NCBI GenBank assembly: GCA_016617855.1 | Contig: JAECUM010017531.1 | Coordinates: 35,307 to 99,306, forward strand | Source: Megalonaias nervosa | Taxonomy: Eukaryota > Mollusca > Bivalvia > Unionida > Unionidae | Reading direction: 5' to 3' | DNA: 64,000 nucleotides | In this document: in pieces, positions 30,077-43,002 of the stretch | Numbering within the stretch: the stretch's first letter is position 1 | Layout: each line of letters opens with the position of its first letter | The notes under the pieces: generated by a model | The model's input: only the letters and a program-made list of their open reading frames with translations | Database searches by the model: none | What the model was told of the DNA's origin: nothing | Translations under genes and position numbers: made by a program

Positions 30077-30589
30077 CTGAAATGCATTAGTTCTATAGTC
30101 TTTAAAATTAAATATATAGCAAAGATAAGATAACCATTCATCCTAATTAGCAAAGCATTATCTGTCAAATCAAATATTTTATTTTGTTAAGCTTTACTAT
30201 GTTGTCAGGAAATAAGTTTCATTTTTGGTGACAGCTTTATGAAATTTGGATAAAAGGTAGTGATGTTGTATGAATTTTAATTTGTACATGATACAAAATC
30301 TAAACTTTCCAAAGTTGAGCCCTATGCAATCCACACTGCTTCACTGTCAGACAAGCTTAGCAACTGACTAATGGCCAGATCACTTGGTGATCCATTGGAA
30401 TTTAGAATAAACATGACTAACTGCTGGTCGTAGCTTCAGTATTAATAGTATGTTTTGGAAAGAAAAAAAATGTCATCTACAATTCAAAAAACACAATATT
30501 AGTCACGAGAGAGAATTGTAAACATGGACCAATAAAATATTAGTTACTTCAAGATAATTTTATAACATGACTACTGTCACAGTGTTGAA
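30077..30589. other. Caspase intron, no feature recognised
   Basis: AT-rich DNA without supported ORFs. Confidence 0.4.
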
Positions 30590-30993
30590 TCAATACACCA
30601 ATATCATGTATGTGTTACACCTGCAATAACACCATGATGCAGCAAATATAACGTTATTATAAAACACCTAAAATAACTTGTGATGTAGCGAATGACATAT
30701 GACTATACAACACTTACAATAACACCTCATGGTGTAGCAAATGATACTTGACTAAACACTAACAACAACACATTATGTAGCAAATGATGTGACTATACAG
30801 CATCTAGAAATAACTTGTGATGTAGCAAATAACACATGACTAGACAACACCCACAATAACACCTCCTGATGGAACAAATAATGTATGACTATACAACACC
30901 CACAATATATACATGTGACCATACAATACATGTACCTACAACACCTCCTGATGCAGCAAATGATGTGTGACTATACAACACCTACAAAAACTC
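30590..30993. repeat. About 51-bp degenerate tandem array, left part
   Basis: Units such as gatgtagcaaatgacatgtg plus actatacaacacctacaa. The array is interrupted by the element at 30,994-32,244 and resumes after it. Confidence 0.8.
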
Positions 30994-32244
30994 CATACCT
31001 GTCAACTCTCACACCAGGAGAAAAAAACTTCTGATTTTTCGGGTCATTCCAAACCTACCTCCCAATTTCATAATATCTCCTGACTTTTGCAGATAACTCT
31101 TGATTATTACATTATGTCTGTTGATTTTCATTCATCCTAAAAATTCCTGTATAAATAGATATATCTTATGCAATCTACAGAAGCCATGTTCAATTTCATC
31201 AGCCCTGAATATTGTTGTGATGAAATAATTATTATAAAATTTTTCTCTTCAGTAAATAGAATCTTAATTTTAAACATTATTCAGGTCAATCTATGATTTT
31301 TTTTTAACCCTACAACAATACTAAAATCAGAAAATAAACCACAACATAAAATAAACCACAACAATAAAATTGTCAGCAATTAGTTTCAATCTCAAGAATG
31401 ATCACTGTGAATGCTGTAGCATCTTCATTCCCACCAAAGAAACCTACACAGGTGAACACCTGGCACTACTGTACCATATATACAAATCTTAATTACCATC
31501 ATTAAATAAAAAGGACGAATGAATAAACATACCATGCAGCTTATGTGCCCTCAAACAACTAATTCAGAATAAATTAGTCCTACAATGTAAGACATAGCAC
31601 ATGTTGTTTTTCTTTTAGTGCTATCACACCCCTATAACAAAAATATCGGGTGATGTGTCTTACGTTGTAGAACTACAGAATAAATATGTTATTTAATAAA
31701 CAATGTTAATGCCTTTTGAGTTGAGAATAAGGAAATAAGGTGGGATATAAAATGTGGGAAAAAATGTATGGTAGCTTGAGACTATGTATTTAGGCACTGC
31801 TAGTTACGACAAACTTGAGCATCATTTATTTGCCAATCATTTGCTGGTGCTTACATAACACACTGTAGAACATGGTTTCTTTTGAATTATGTCGGAGGGC
31901 CAGTTCTTTTCACAAGGTAACTGCAATGATAAGGATTAAGTGTAAATTAGTCACACTGGCTTTCTTGCTTGTTTGCTGACGACTAACCTTTAGATATTGT
32001 GCAGTTTGGCCACAACTGACCAGAATATGCAAAGACGACATGTCCTGGGGGAAAATAACATGTCTCACAGGGAGAAATGGCATGTCCTTTGAGAATTTCA
32101 CATGCATTGGACATGGAAGATCAGTCAATATTTAGTGAAAACAAGGCTTAAAAATACCACAAAAAACCTCCCAGCTTTATGTCCCAATCTCCCCATTATT
32201 TTATTCAATCCCTGTACTGGGCTTTTGAAAATTTGACAGGTATG
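30994..32244. mobile_element. 1.25-kb inverted-repeat DNA element inside the 51-bp array
   Basis: Starts CATACCTGTCAACTCTC and ends in TTGACAGGTATG, inverted for 12 bases. It splits an otherwise continuous tandem array, which supports insertion. There is no transposase ORF, so it is non-autonomous. It contains another MITE at 31,575-31,675. The target duplication is unclear because both flanks are repetitive. Confidence 0.7.
31575..31675. mobile_element. 101-bp MITE (family 'tcctacaatgtaagacata'), uninterrupted copy
   Basis: Inverted ends tcctacaatgtaagaca and tgtcttacgttgtag. Flanked by a 10-bp direct repeat cagaataaat (31,565-31,574 and 31,676-31,685). It is the empty-site counterpart of the copy at 54,297-54,557. 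Confidence 0.8.
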
Positions 32245-33068
32245 ATAACACCTCATGATTTAGCAAATAATATGTGACTATACAAACTGACAACACATTA
32301 TGCAGCAAATGATATGTGACTATACAACACTGACAACAACACATTATGCAGCAAATGATGTGACTATATAACACTGACAACACATTCTGCAGCAAATGAT
32401 GTGACTATACAATACCTACAACAGCACATGATGTAGCAAATGATCTGTGACTATACAACACCTTCAACAGCGCATGATGTAGCAAATCTGTGACTATACA
32501 ATACCTACAATAACACCTATTGATGTAGCAAATGACATATGACTATGCAACACTGACAACACATTATGTAGCAAATGATCTGTGACTATACAACACCTAC
32601 AATAATACCTAACGATGCAGCAAATGACATGTGACCATACAACACCTACAACAACACCTGCTGATGTAGCAGATGATGTGTGACTATAAAACACCTACAA
32701 TAACACTTCATGATGAAACAAATTATGTGTGACTATACAACACCTACAATACTACCTCATGACTTAGCAAATGACATGTGACTATACAACACTGACAACA
32801 CCTCATAATATAGCAAATGACATGTGACTATACAACACATGCAACAACACTCCATGATGTAGTAAATGATCTGTGAATATACAGCACCTATGATAACACC
32901 TCATGATGTAGCAAATGACATGTCACCATACAACACCTAAAACAACACCTCATGATGTAGCAAAATGACATGTCACCATACAATATCTACAACACCTCAT
33001 GATGTAGCAGATGACATGTGACTATACAACGCCTACAATAATACCTCTTGATGTAGCAAATGACAAGA
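32245..33068. repeat. About 51-bp degenerate tandem array, right part
   Basis: About 17 units of the same kind as 30,590-30,993. Confidence 0.8.
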
Positions 33069-33604
33069 TAGTCATCTGTAAAAGAAAATTATAAATGAAG
33101 GTCATAGAGATGCATTTCAAAGTCTTTATACAACATATTTTGTGGCTTTGTCATGTAAAACAGTATATTTCATCTTGTGAAAAGCAGAATCTTATATTTG
33201 TGCAAATTCCAAATGAAATGTAATAAATCCCTTGAATAATTTAAAATTTTGCTCAATGAGGCAAAATATAACAAATATTCAAATCAAATCATGAATTTAA
33301 TTAAAAAAATGAGCACTTGTATAAGATCCTGTACATGTCCTTAATGAAAATTGAACAACTTGGTTGTGATTATAAAGTGTGCTTTATTTTACTCACAAAA
33401 GAATCAAGACTATACACTTGGGGTTTTAAAATGGTCATACTTTTACATTTTGTTTTATTACAAGTAAAGATTATTGAGTATAAAATTAGATTATCTTCTA
33501 CCATAAATTACATACTTTCATATGTCTACAATTCAGCTAGGAACCATATTTTATCTATAAATATATTGAAGCTTAAGAATAATTAAAAATACAATTTTCA
33601 TTTT
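33069..33604. other. Caspase intron, no feature recognised
   Basis: The 89-codon ORF at 33,317 is AT-rich and resembles nothing known. Confidence 0.4.
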
Positions 33605-33950
33605 CTCAACATATAACATTTCTCTGATGACAAACCCCATGGACTGGGGATAGTGGCAGAACCCCTAGTAACATTTCTCTAATGATAAACTCCAAGGATG
33701 AGGGATGGGGGTGGATACACTAGTAACATTTCTATGATGATAAACCCAAAAATAGGGGATAGTGGTGGGAACCCTGGTAACATTTTTCTGATGATAACCC
33801 CCCTTGAGGAGGAGAGTGGTGGGAACCCTGGTAAATTATATTTCTCTGATGATTAACTCCAAGGATGAGGGATGGGGGTGGATACACTAGTAACATTTCT
33901 GTGATGATAAACTTGAAGAATGGGGCAAGGGGATGGTTACCGAAGTAATT
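33605..33950. repeat. About 60-bp tandem repeat
   Basis: Five to six diverged units, each with acatttctctgatgataaac and a G-rich gggatagtggtggga segment. Confidence 0.8.
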
Positions 33951-33997
33951 TTGTTAACAAATATTTTTTTTTTAATCCTACCTTTTATTAGCTAGAG

Positions 33998-34185
33998 CAG
34001 GGTTGGCAACCTACAGCATGCATGCCACAAGGTGGCAAGTCAACAGGTTTTGTGTGGCACATGATGGGCAGCCAAAAATCTTGATTTTGACAGTGTTACT
34101 CTCTTACTTGTGGCATGCGCTTGTTCATTTTGTAATTAATCCAGAAAAAAGTGGCACACTATGTAAAATAGGTTGCTGACCCCTA
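33998..34185. mobile_element. hAT-type MITE, 188 bp
   Basis: Ends CAGGGTTGGCAACCT and AGGTTGCTGACCCCTA form an imperfect inverted repeat of hAT type. Flanking 8-bp repeats agctagag (33,990-33,997) and agttagag (34,186-34,193) differ at one base, the hAT target size. Confidence 0.75.
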
Positions 34186-34817
34186 AGTTAGAGAGTGGAA
34201 AAACTTAAACAGTGAACTTAATAAGAAAATTTCCAGATTGATCTTAGTTTAGGGTGTGGAGGAACATTATTAATTTATGATTCAGCAATTTTTTCTTTAC
34301 AGCTTCAAAATCTTGGACCAATATCACTTACTCTCAAGAACACTGGCATGTAGATGCTTCTTAAAATGACAGAAATTCATCCATGCCACCACTAGATCAA
34401 TGTGATTATCTTTTCACATTTTAATTACTTTTTATTTCAAGGTATATTTATTGCAACCTAAATATCTTATAACCGATTTCACCAACACTTACGACAATTG
34501 CAGTGTGGATCTATGTCAGGGTGAATAATCCTACCATATAAAAATGAGAGATATGTGAACAATTTGCTCACATAAATATACCCCCCCCTCTTCTCTTGCA
34601 TACCATCCCTATCCTCACAACGAAGATGAACCTAAAGCACATTCTCAACTGAAAAAAATCTGTGAGAGTGGTTGCTTACAGCTGCAAGTCTTGCAAAATC
34701 ATGAAAGCACCAATGTCTGGTCAATATCCACATGACTGTATGCTGACCATCACCAACTACCACTGAAATCCATCAGTAACTGTAAGAATAACTGCAGTCA
34801 AAAGACTGTGTCATAAA
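34186..34817. other. Caspase intron, no feature recognised
   Basis: AT-rich DNA with no supported ORF. Confidence 0.4.
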
Positions 34818-35114
34818 CAGTACTCTCTCATTATAGCAGTGTCCATGGGAGCCATGGAGAATACCATCTCATAGTGAAACTGCATTTTAATGAAGTACAT
34901 GATAAAGTACTCCCTCATTTTAATTCTGTCCATGGGAGCCACAGAATATACCACCTCATAGTGAGAATTCTCTATAATAAAGTACATAATATACAACTGA
35001 TTATGAAGTGGAATCTATGACCATACACACTTTATAACAGGAACTGTTATAATGAAGACTGCCTCATAACAAGAATTGTATTATAATGAAGGGCCTTAAA
35101 GTGAGGGAGTACTG
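34818..35114. mobile_element. Inverted-repeat MITE, 297 bp, Tc1/pogo-like
   Basis: Ends CAGTACTCTCTCA and TGAGGGAGTACTG are inverted with one mismatch, and a TA follows on the right. Two internal units (gtccatgggagcca... with acc(a/t)(c/t)ctcatagtgaga) are direct repeats. The motif style resembles the element at 50,963-52,625. Confidence 0.65.
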
Positions 35115-37639
35115 TATTGCACCAATCTGTAAATAAACAGGGGCAATAACTTTACAAATTAGTGGGAGTACAAAGATTGGTCAATATGTACATGTTAAAA
35201 TAATGATCATGATATGTGCCAAGTATTACAGAAATTCCTCAATCAGGACTAAACTAGTTGAGTTCACTTGAGTCTATCATATGCTGCATCCAATTTTTGC
35301 TTCAGTATGAATAGTCCAGTAAGTCTTCAGTACAAATAGTCCAGTAAGTCTTCAAAAATTAATGCAAGCACAATGATTATAGTCAACATACAAATCTGAT
35401 GATGATGATCATAATATGTACCAAGTTTTAAAACAATTCACTGAAACACTGTAGGAGTAACAGTAGTTGCACTGACAAGAGTATATAATATACAGCACCC
35501 AGCTGTGAGTCAAAAAGATCGATGCTATTACCATATGAGTACTGTGTATGGCACGTTAAATGCATGCCTTATGTTTAATAGTCCTCTAAGTAGGCAATAG
35601 TAGGGTATAGTGGACTCTGGATATTAGTGACCAATTGATCTAAGTGACCATGACCATAGTTTCAACCCTGGTCAAGCTATGGGGTCTTCAACTAAACTAT
35701 GTATAAAAACCATTATTTTCTCATTAAGCTCACCATAATGGTGACTTTTGACCTTTATACCCAAAAATTACTATGCTTTTTCATTACCTCATTTGCAAAC
35801 CATTAACAATGTTTGGTCTAGGACTGTAATGTGGAACTAATTTTATTGTACAGTACAGGTATGTGATGCAAAACTAATGTTATTGTTCAGAAACTACTTT
35901 TATTCTTTCAGTCAGTCACCTTGCCCTTTGACCTTTGAACCCAGAAATTGATAGGGTTCGTTCTTACCCTAAGTACAAGCTAGCCAGAAAGTTTGGTAAC
36001 TGCAGATGGTTGAGAACTCAAGGTATTGTGCAGAAACCATTTTTTTCTTTGAGTCAGAGTTACCATGACCTCTGACCTTTTAAACCCAAAATCTCAGCAT
36101 TATTCCTTACCCAAAGTCCTAATGAAATTGGTAAAAGATAGATGAATGGATAACATGATATAAAAGAGACAGAAGCACAGTGATTTGTCAGTATGTTCCA
36201 TCTGCAGATGATAACTAGAACAGGTACTATATTTTCACTGCAAGTTGCATTTTGAAGATCCTACCATGCACTGCATTCAGCTGCAAGACAAAACTGGCAA
36301 AAACTAAAAGAGTACAGTAATTGATTTATATGCACATCTTCAGATGACAGCCATGACATTGATCAAGCTTCACAGCAATCCACTTAAAACGTTAAGACTA
36401 GCTGCATCCACAATATTATGTCATACAATGCATCTTGTTCCAAAAAAGGTCAATGACTCTAACAAAAATCACAGGTGCATGGTGATTTGTTGATATGCAT
36501 ATCTTTAGAAAGATGATGACTGTAATATGCATTAAATCACTTAGCAGTCTGCAAAAGACTGTGGGACTAACTACATTCACAAGATTGTGTGATGGTTAGA
36601 AAAATGGATGAATGGATGCAAAGAATTATATGCAGACCCCTGCCTAGGTCATTATGACCTAATTTTCATGCGTGAGTCATCTATGCATTTTTAGCTATCT
36701 GTTCATTACACCCTCAATATCCTCGACCCAATTTCACAACAACTCAAGAAAATTTACATGTGGATGCATCTTAAGTGTAAATGAACCATATTAAAAGCAG
36801 GTCACTGTGATCTAATTTTCAGACTTGAATTACTATGTTATTTTATTCTATACCAGTCTGTATATTGTGTGCTATTCCAAACATGCTAATGTTAACATGA
36901 CAAATTTGTGTTTACAAGTAAAACCTTTGCCTTAAACACAGTTTTCTATAATAAAAATTTGTCCAATTTTTTAAGAGTGGATTATGGGTCTATCATCAAT
37001 CATGGACTAGTCATTGGAGTTATATAGTAGTTCAGTTTTACAATGATTATACAGTAGTTCAGTTTCACAATGACATTTTAATATATGAGAAACGAGTAGG
37101 TCTATGGGATACACTTCTTACCAAGTTGTATTCAGTGCTTCTAGTTTGTCTCCGACTGTGCACACTGTTGACTCCTAATAACTACCCCTGGACCCTCAGT
37201 TATTAAAATCATGAATTCAGTGTCTGCAAATTTCCTCAATAGATTATAAGAATAAAAACCTAGCTGGCAATAAAATTAATTGCACTAAACATAAATGAAG
37301 AATTTTCATACTTAAAAGAAAAAGAAATTAACAAAAGGAACAATTTATTGATTTGTTTGATTAACAATTTAATGCCCACTGAAGGACTCTATCTTTTGTT
37401 ATGCATTTTTAATTTATTTTGAGTGCTTGACCTTTATCCATGATTGAAGATAGAGTTTTGGTTCATACCTGCTTTTGTCTTCTTCATAAGTTATAATTAA
37501 TTGTGAACATGGGTTTAAGTTCAAGACCTACCTTTCATTATGACCTTAGATGGCTCTAGAAGCGAAATTTTCCATTAAGATGATTCAGTTATTTTTTGAA
37601 AATTACATTCTGACATAGGTCAAGTGGGCATACATATAA
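35115..37639. repeat. Caspase intron rich in 'gcacatcttcagatgatgac' repeats
   Basis: At least five diverged units between 35,140 and 36,640 pair a 'gtcaatatgtaca' or 'ttgatatgcacatcttc' segment with 'agcttcacagcaatccac'. No gene seen. Confidence 0.5.
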
Positions 37640-38225
37640 ATTTGGGATCAACAAGATTATTCATTCCTCCTTTTAGTATCAGTATGGAATCATTTACTGT
37701 TGTGTTCAGCTTTAATTTGAGAGGACTCAGTTATTTAAATTATTTATTGGAATTATGAAGTGCTCATTGGACTGCTTGAACTAAAACACTATTATGGAAT
37801 TTGTGACTATAATCAAAGACATTCTGGATTATATCACTGTGATACATCAAGACTATTGGTACACCAGCACATTCAAGAGTTCAAGGTCTAACCTTATTAG
37901 AAACTTAGAATGTTCTGGAAATGAACTTATGACCCACATCCTGGACATTTTATTTTGTCTTAAGTCGAGTGAAATTAGTATATAAAGATGTGGTAAACAA
38001 AATTATTCATTGCTCTTTCATTTTCAGTCTGAGAAATCATTTAATGTTGTGTTCAGGTATAATTTGGGAGGAATCATTTATTTTAATTATTCAATGGAAT
38101 TATAAAGTGCTCAATGACATTTTGGATTAAAACACCTCTTTGGGATGATTGTGAATTCATTAAACAACATTCTGGATTTTATTATTGTGATACATCAAGA
38201 CAGTTGGTACCTTAACATAGTCAAG
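37640..38225. repeat. Imperfect tandem duplication, about 340 bp
   Basis: Two units share attattcattcctccttt / attattcattgctcttt, 'atgttgtgttcag', and 'gtgatacatcaagac(t/a)(a/g)ttgg', spaced about 340 bp. The second is diverged. Confidence 0.7.
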
Positions 38226-39548
38226 ATTATTGGTACATGTCACATTTGCTAAGCCCCAGCTATAAAGTCGTGTATAAGCTATAAATTTACTGTCTTGGAA
38301 ATATTATTGCGGCCATGTGTTTGATGTCTAAACATTGCTGCAGGCTAGTGCTAATCTCTTGCGCAAGGTTACCGTGACCAGCCAGAACCTGGAATCTTGA
38401 ATCAGCACAAGCGATAGATCGTGCGAACTGGACAAAGGCTTGTCGCATCACACCTACATGTTAAAGGTTTGTTCAGAGATCAAAAGAAAGCCTGCGGGGT
38501 GAACAGGGCATGTTCTCATCCGTCCCCACATTGACAGACAGCAAAAAGGACATTGTCTGCTAAGTTTGATTGGATCAGGTCACGGTGACATCCAATCAGA
38601 ATTGAGAGAGAGGGTTTGATTACAATTTATATCCGAATGTTACTTCAAACTTGTAAACAAAAATTTAGTTTCTCCTGGGAAGATTGATGAGCAAATTGGG
38701 TTACTCAGAGAAAGCCACTCATAATTTGGCAATAAAACTTAGAGATAGGTTCTAAGGAAAGACAAAGCTTCGAAAAGCTCAGTAAGTTATTTGCTCGATT
38801 TTTGCAGAATATTATGGCATCATAATTGTAATTATTTGTAGTATGTATACTTAATTACTGGGATCATTTAGTATGTAGAATTACCTTTGTAGTGTTTCAT
38901 TTATATGCGTATTTGATAAATGGGCTTGAGTATTACATAGAGAATTATGTAGATTGTTAGCTTGTGGTCAGAGTTAATTTTATAGTTTGCTATTAGGTTA
39001 CTTCTTAGTAAACCAGTGCGTTTATTAATGTGTTATGTTAGAATTTACACATGCTTGAATTGTGAATTTGGAATGGTTGAAGTATATAAGATTAGTTACT
39101 ATGAACATATGAATATATCAGAGGATGGATATTTGAATATTTGCGTACTTTGTATGAGCTGTAAGGTAAAGAAATGCATCTGATGATTGTGATATTGTTT
39201 AGTATAACGGGATTAGGAATATGTGCTGATGTAACGGAATTTATTGATGTATGTATAAGAAGTAACTGATCCTGCGCTGTATTATGACATTTGTTTTACC
39301 ATACAAGAACGTATGAGTATCTCGATGTGAATGAATGCAAAATTTAATAGCATTATCTGATGATAGGCTGTGTGTAGTGAAAAGGAAAAATATTGTACTG
39401 TCCTTGTGTTCAGGAAGCTTTCTAGGGGACAGAACTTCCAGTTCAGTTGAGTCCCGAGTCTCCAAGAGGGAAGACGGATGTGAGACTAGCCGAACAGTCA
39501 GAGTCTACAAAAGTCTAGTCAGTGGAGAGAAGGTGGATAGAAGGTGAA
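38226..39548. other. Unassigned stretch, less AT-rich
   Basis: Composition differs from its neighbours (CpG-containing, non-repetitive). I looked for LTR ends and a gene and could support neither. Confidence 0.35.
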
Positions 39549-39700
39549 GGAGGAGGAAAAGAAGCCTGGAGGAGAAAGTGGAGGAGGAGGAGAAGGAGTA
39601 TAGAGAAGTTGAGGAGGAGGAGAAGGAGTACAGAAAAGTCGAGGAGGAGGAAAAGGAATTTGGAGAAAGTCAGGGAGGAAGAGGAGAAGGAATTGGGAGA
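39549..39700. repeat. (AGG)n-like purine tract
   Basis: Strand-biased GA-rich repeat with a 36-bp sub-unit (gaggaggaggagaaggagta). The Arg/Glu/Lys-rich ORF on plus and the Pro/Ser-rich ORFs on minus are low complexity. Confidence 0.8.
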
Positions 39701-41047
39701 AATAGGACAGAAGAATACCAAAGATGAGTAGAATACAAGGAAAGGTGGAAATCGATCTCACACTGCTAATCAAGTGATGCAATAGGCTATTATAGGGTCG
39801 AGCAGAAGGAGTGCACTTGGGAAAATTGAGTCATTTGACTATTGAATTGTTATTAACTTGTTATTCATTGAATTTCACCCTTTTTGTATATTTAACCATC
39901 TAACTGTCAGTATTGCTGACATCTATCTTTCACTAATTTAACTTCCAACCAAAACTGAGCCTGGGTGGGACTTCTATAATAGTTTAATTAAACCATTGGG
40001 AGCACCCCACCCCAATCATAACGACCAATTCCTCACAGTACATCAGAACATTAAAGATTACTGAAATTCATTAGGAACATTCTTTACTTTTGGACTTGTG
40101 ATAGAACATTGAGGATTATTTGGAATTTAATTCATAATACTGTAAGTTCTTCTTAAATTTTCACTTTGTAATGAAGAAAAATAAATATATTTGTTCATTT
40201 TACTAAACTTGTTGTTTTCACTTCTTTCTGTTACTTAACTTAAGATCATAGAGTCATAACATTGGACACTAGATAATCATACATCACATATTGAGTTCAG
40301 TCTGGCATTGATTGGGGGATTCTTTGTAATCTTGGAACCAAGTCAGAGATTAGAAAATTTCAAACTTGCATATAGTAATAAAATAACTGAAAAATTGCAA
40401 AATCATGGAAATAAAACAAGGCAATAACTCCAATTTGCAAGAAATTTAAAAAGGAGGCAATTTGTCTAAACATAGATTATAACAAGTCTCCATTAAATTA
40501 TATTTCCACTTTTCTGAAAAAATAATTTTGCAAAATTAAAATGATAATTACAAACCTTGACAACAAATTAAAATGATAGCTAGAACCCTTGACAAGATTA
40601 GAGTTTGGACATTTTGAGCTAGTCAATAAAACTTTCAAATTTAAGTATAATTTATAGCAGACAAAGGTAGATGTGGAAATGTCTGTACAAATCAGCTATT
40701 TTTTTCAAGTCATTTATGGGTAATCTTTTGTAAGCTATCATGAGTGTGACTGGTGTAAGGTTGTAAATTTTTTATTGCTATAGGATGTGAACTAGTAAAA
40801 AGTACAACACTGTATAACTCTCTTCACAATGGCTTCCCAAAACAGTCAATTGGTGCAGGAATTCCTGCATTTTCATCTGCTGTAAAATGATACAAATGAA
40901 ATTGACATTCATTTACCAGCTGCTCAAAATAACTCAACTTTGATGTTATCAAGGTTTGTAGTTATCATGTCTAATCTGGTGATGTAATTAGACCATGTTG
41001 ATTTAGACCATACTTGTACACATTTTAGCCATCTCCTTTCAACATAC
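39701..41047. other. Caspase intron, no feature recognised
   Basis: An aataaa occurs near 40,180, without any recognisable gene before it. Confidence 0.4.
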
Positions 41048-41256
41048 CTGAATGAAAAATAATTTTGGTTTCCCCTCCAAAGCTTTACAATTACTGACCA
41101 TGTTGACTATCTCTTGTGTTGTGATGATAGTTTTGTTAATACAAGACAGTTGGTGTTGATAAGTATTGCCATCAGGTAATGGAACCTCTCTGCCATGGGT
41201 ACTGATCACAAATGCAAAGCAGTCAGAATTTTTGAGGTACTCTTCATTTGCTAAAA
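41048..41256 (-). CDS. Caspase exon: catalytic His, p20 core
   Basis: The acceptor is ttttctag (AG at 41,258-41,257) and the donor is CAG|GTATGT after 41,048. Length is 209 bases: two bases completing the codon split at the upstream exon, then 69 codons. The large-subunit core is clear: SDCFAFVISTHGRE with the catalytic His (exon residue 20), then ITTQEIVNMVSNC and the strand GKPKLFFIQ that ends just before the catalytic Cys exon. The loop after the His (VPLPDGNTYQHQLSCINK) is longer than in typical caspases. Confidence 0.88.
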
Positions 41257-41835
41257 CTAGAAAAGCATAACTAATGTCACTCCTTTGATGAAAGTTCACA
41301 TATGCAAATATTGCTATGTTAATTACATGAATGGCCATTTATAAAGTTCACAAGGTGTAAGCTAATTTCCCTCTTATAATATCTCCTCATACAGTTTTAT
41401 GATTATATCATTTTCCAGCAATTCACTGTATAAACTTCAACCTATATCTACTGAAATTTTACAAGATACATGTTAATCCTGTATACTAGTGCTTTCTTGC
41501 CCCTACTGAAGCCCTATTAAACCTTCTGACAGCTAGATATGAGCTCCTTAGGTGAGGGATTATATAACTCCCAGTGCGAAAAATATTGGATAGTCCAATG
41601 CTATGACATTATCTAGACTGGGTCCCTCCTGAATTCTAAGTGACCTGCCAGTCAGGCTCATCTCTCCCCACCAAAAGTTTTATCTAATTTGTGAATCAAA
41701 ACCTGCTATTTAGCCCCCATATGTCGACAATACTATTTTTCTTCTCTGTATTTCACTAGTTATCTTTATTCAGCACTCACTTGTACTTTATGAATACTAA
41801 AAAGCTGTCCAATGTTTATCACTGGTTAAAAATAT
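41257..41835. other. Caspase intron, no feature recognised
   Basis: AT-rich DNA with no supported ORF. Confidence 0.4.
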
Positions 41836-42085
41836 GTTGTTGTTGTTGTTGTTGTAGGGTTTAATGCCATTTTTCAGCACAAGATAGGCTATACATGGTA
41901 GCCATTATTAATGGTGGAGGAAGAACCCGGGAAAACCCCAGAAAGAACCACCGACCCACGAGAAGCTACTGGCAAGCTTTCTCACATCCGACATTGGCAG
42001 AATCTGAGACTTGAACCCACGCCGACAGAGGTGAAATGGCAGTGATCTGTAATGGTGGGTGCTTTAGACCACTCTGGGCCCCCTA
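41836..42085 (-). mobile_element. tRNA-derived SINE, near full length
   Basis: On the minus strand: a tRNA-like head with A box near 42,070 (agtggtctaaagc) and B box gggttcaagtctc near 42,015, a body with gaagcttgcc-type and 'ggttcttcctccaccatt' segments, and a (CAA)n-like tail ending at 41,836. It is related to copies at 26,781 and 59,050. Confidence 0.8.
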
Positions 42086-42191
42086 AAAGTATGTAGCTAT
42101 GCAATTATTTGACAATTAATCTAAGCTAGGGGAGTAGCCATTTATAAAGGCATTTAAAAGACTGTGTTTCAGCTTAAAGAAAGAGAAACAT

Positions 42192-42441
42192 TACCATATG
42201 TAGTCACTTATAAGTCAAGTTCAACTGCAAAGACTAAGATCTGCTGTTGCATAATGCACTGGCAGATCATGGTCTGTGCATAGACTATATTGGTACTGAG
42301 TACTGGTTTACATCTATACCTGGACAAATTAGGAGTAATTAGTAGAACAAACAATATAGACCCAGATCTGCAGATGCATTATACTTTGGCAGGTCAGGAT
42401 CTCTGTTTTTATCAGTTGACTCAACTTACAAGATCTGGTAT
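42192..42441. mobile_element. MITE of the 24.5-kb family, with internal insertion
   Basis: Left end tagtcacttataagtcaag and right end ttgactcaacttacaag match the 24,534 family. About 50 extra bases at 42,281-42,331 (tatattggtactgagtactg...) recur alone at 43,381-43,431. Confidence 0.65.
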
Positions 42442-42650
42442 ACTAATAACTGCTGATTCTATTGATATAGAGAGTGGATATTGTCCGTAATTGTGAAACA
42501 TCCACTTATTGTACCATGACATAAACTAATCATTGAAAACTAAAGTTACTGCTTTTACTGACTGAAGTAAAAGAATACCCATGGCCCTCTGACTTCATCT
42601 GACTGTGGCTTCTTTGAGCAACTTGAGGAAATTTATGCTGCATTCAGAAA

Positions 42651-42765
42651 ACAAAACTACTCCAAAACCCCCAAACAAAACTACTCCAAGTCCCCCAAAC
42701 AAAACTACTCCAAGTCCCCCAAACAAAACTACTCCAAGTCCCCCAAAACTACTCCAAGTCCCCCT
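42651..42765. repeat. 24-bp tandem repeat
   Basis: Five copies of aactactccaagtcccccaa plus acaa. It is open in both directions; the ORFs are incidental. Confidence 0.9.
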
Positions 42766-42811
42766 AATACTCTCCCTGTTGATCAATATGAAACATACAG
42801 ACATTAAGTAT

Positions 42812-43002
42812 ACCATATATACTCACTTATAAGACAAGTCTAAACGCAAACTACACAGATCCAGATCTGCCTTTGTTTCATGTGGGCAGATCTGGGTCTG
42901 TGCAGTTTGTTTGGAGTAATCAGTTGAACAAACAAAACAGACCCTGATCTGCAGGTGCATTATGCTATGATGGATCAGGATCTAGGTTGTTTGCAGTTAA
43001 CC
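42812..43002. mobile_element. MITE of the 24.5-kb family, right end lost
   Basis: Starts tatatactcacttataaga and carries the 'ccagatctgcc' and 'ccctgatctgcaggtgcatt' interior. The right inverted repeat decays at tgtttgcagttaacc. Confidence 0.65.

Noticed and set aside
39515..39782. Ser/Pro/Leu-rich and Arg/Glu-rich ORFs
   Set aside because: Low-complexity translation of an (AGG)n-like purine tract.
38300..40260. Solo LTR candidate
   Set aside because: Composition and an aataaa near the right end suggested an LTR, but I found no matching TG...CA ends, target duplication, or partner copy.
42595..42832. Proline/threonine-rich and glycine-rich ORFs on opposite strands
   Set aside because: Both are translations of a 24-bp tandem repeat.
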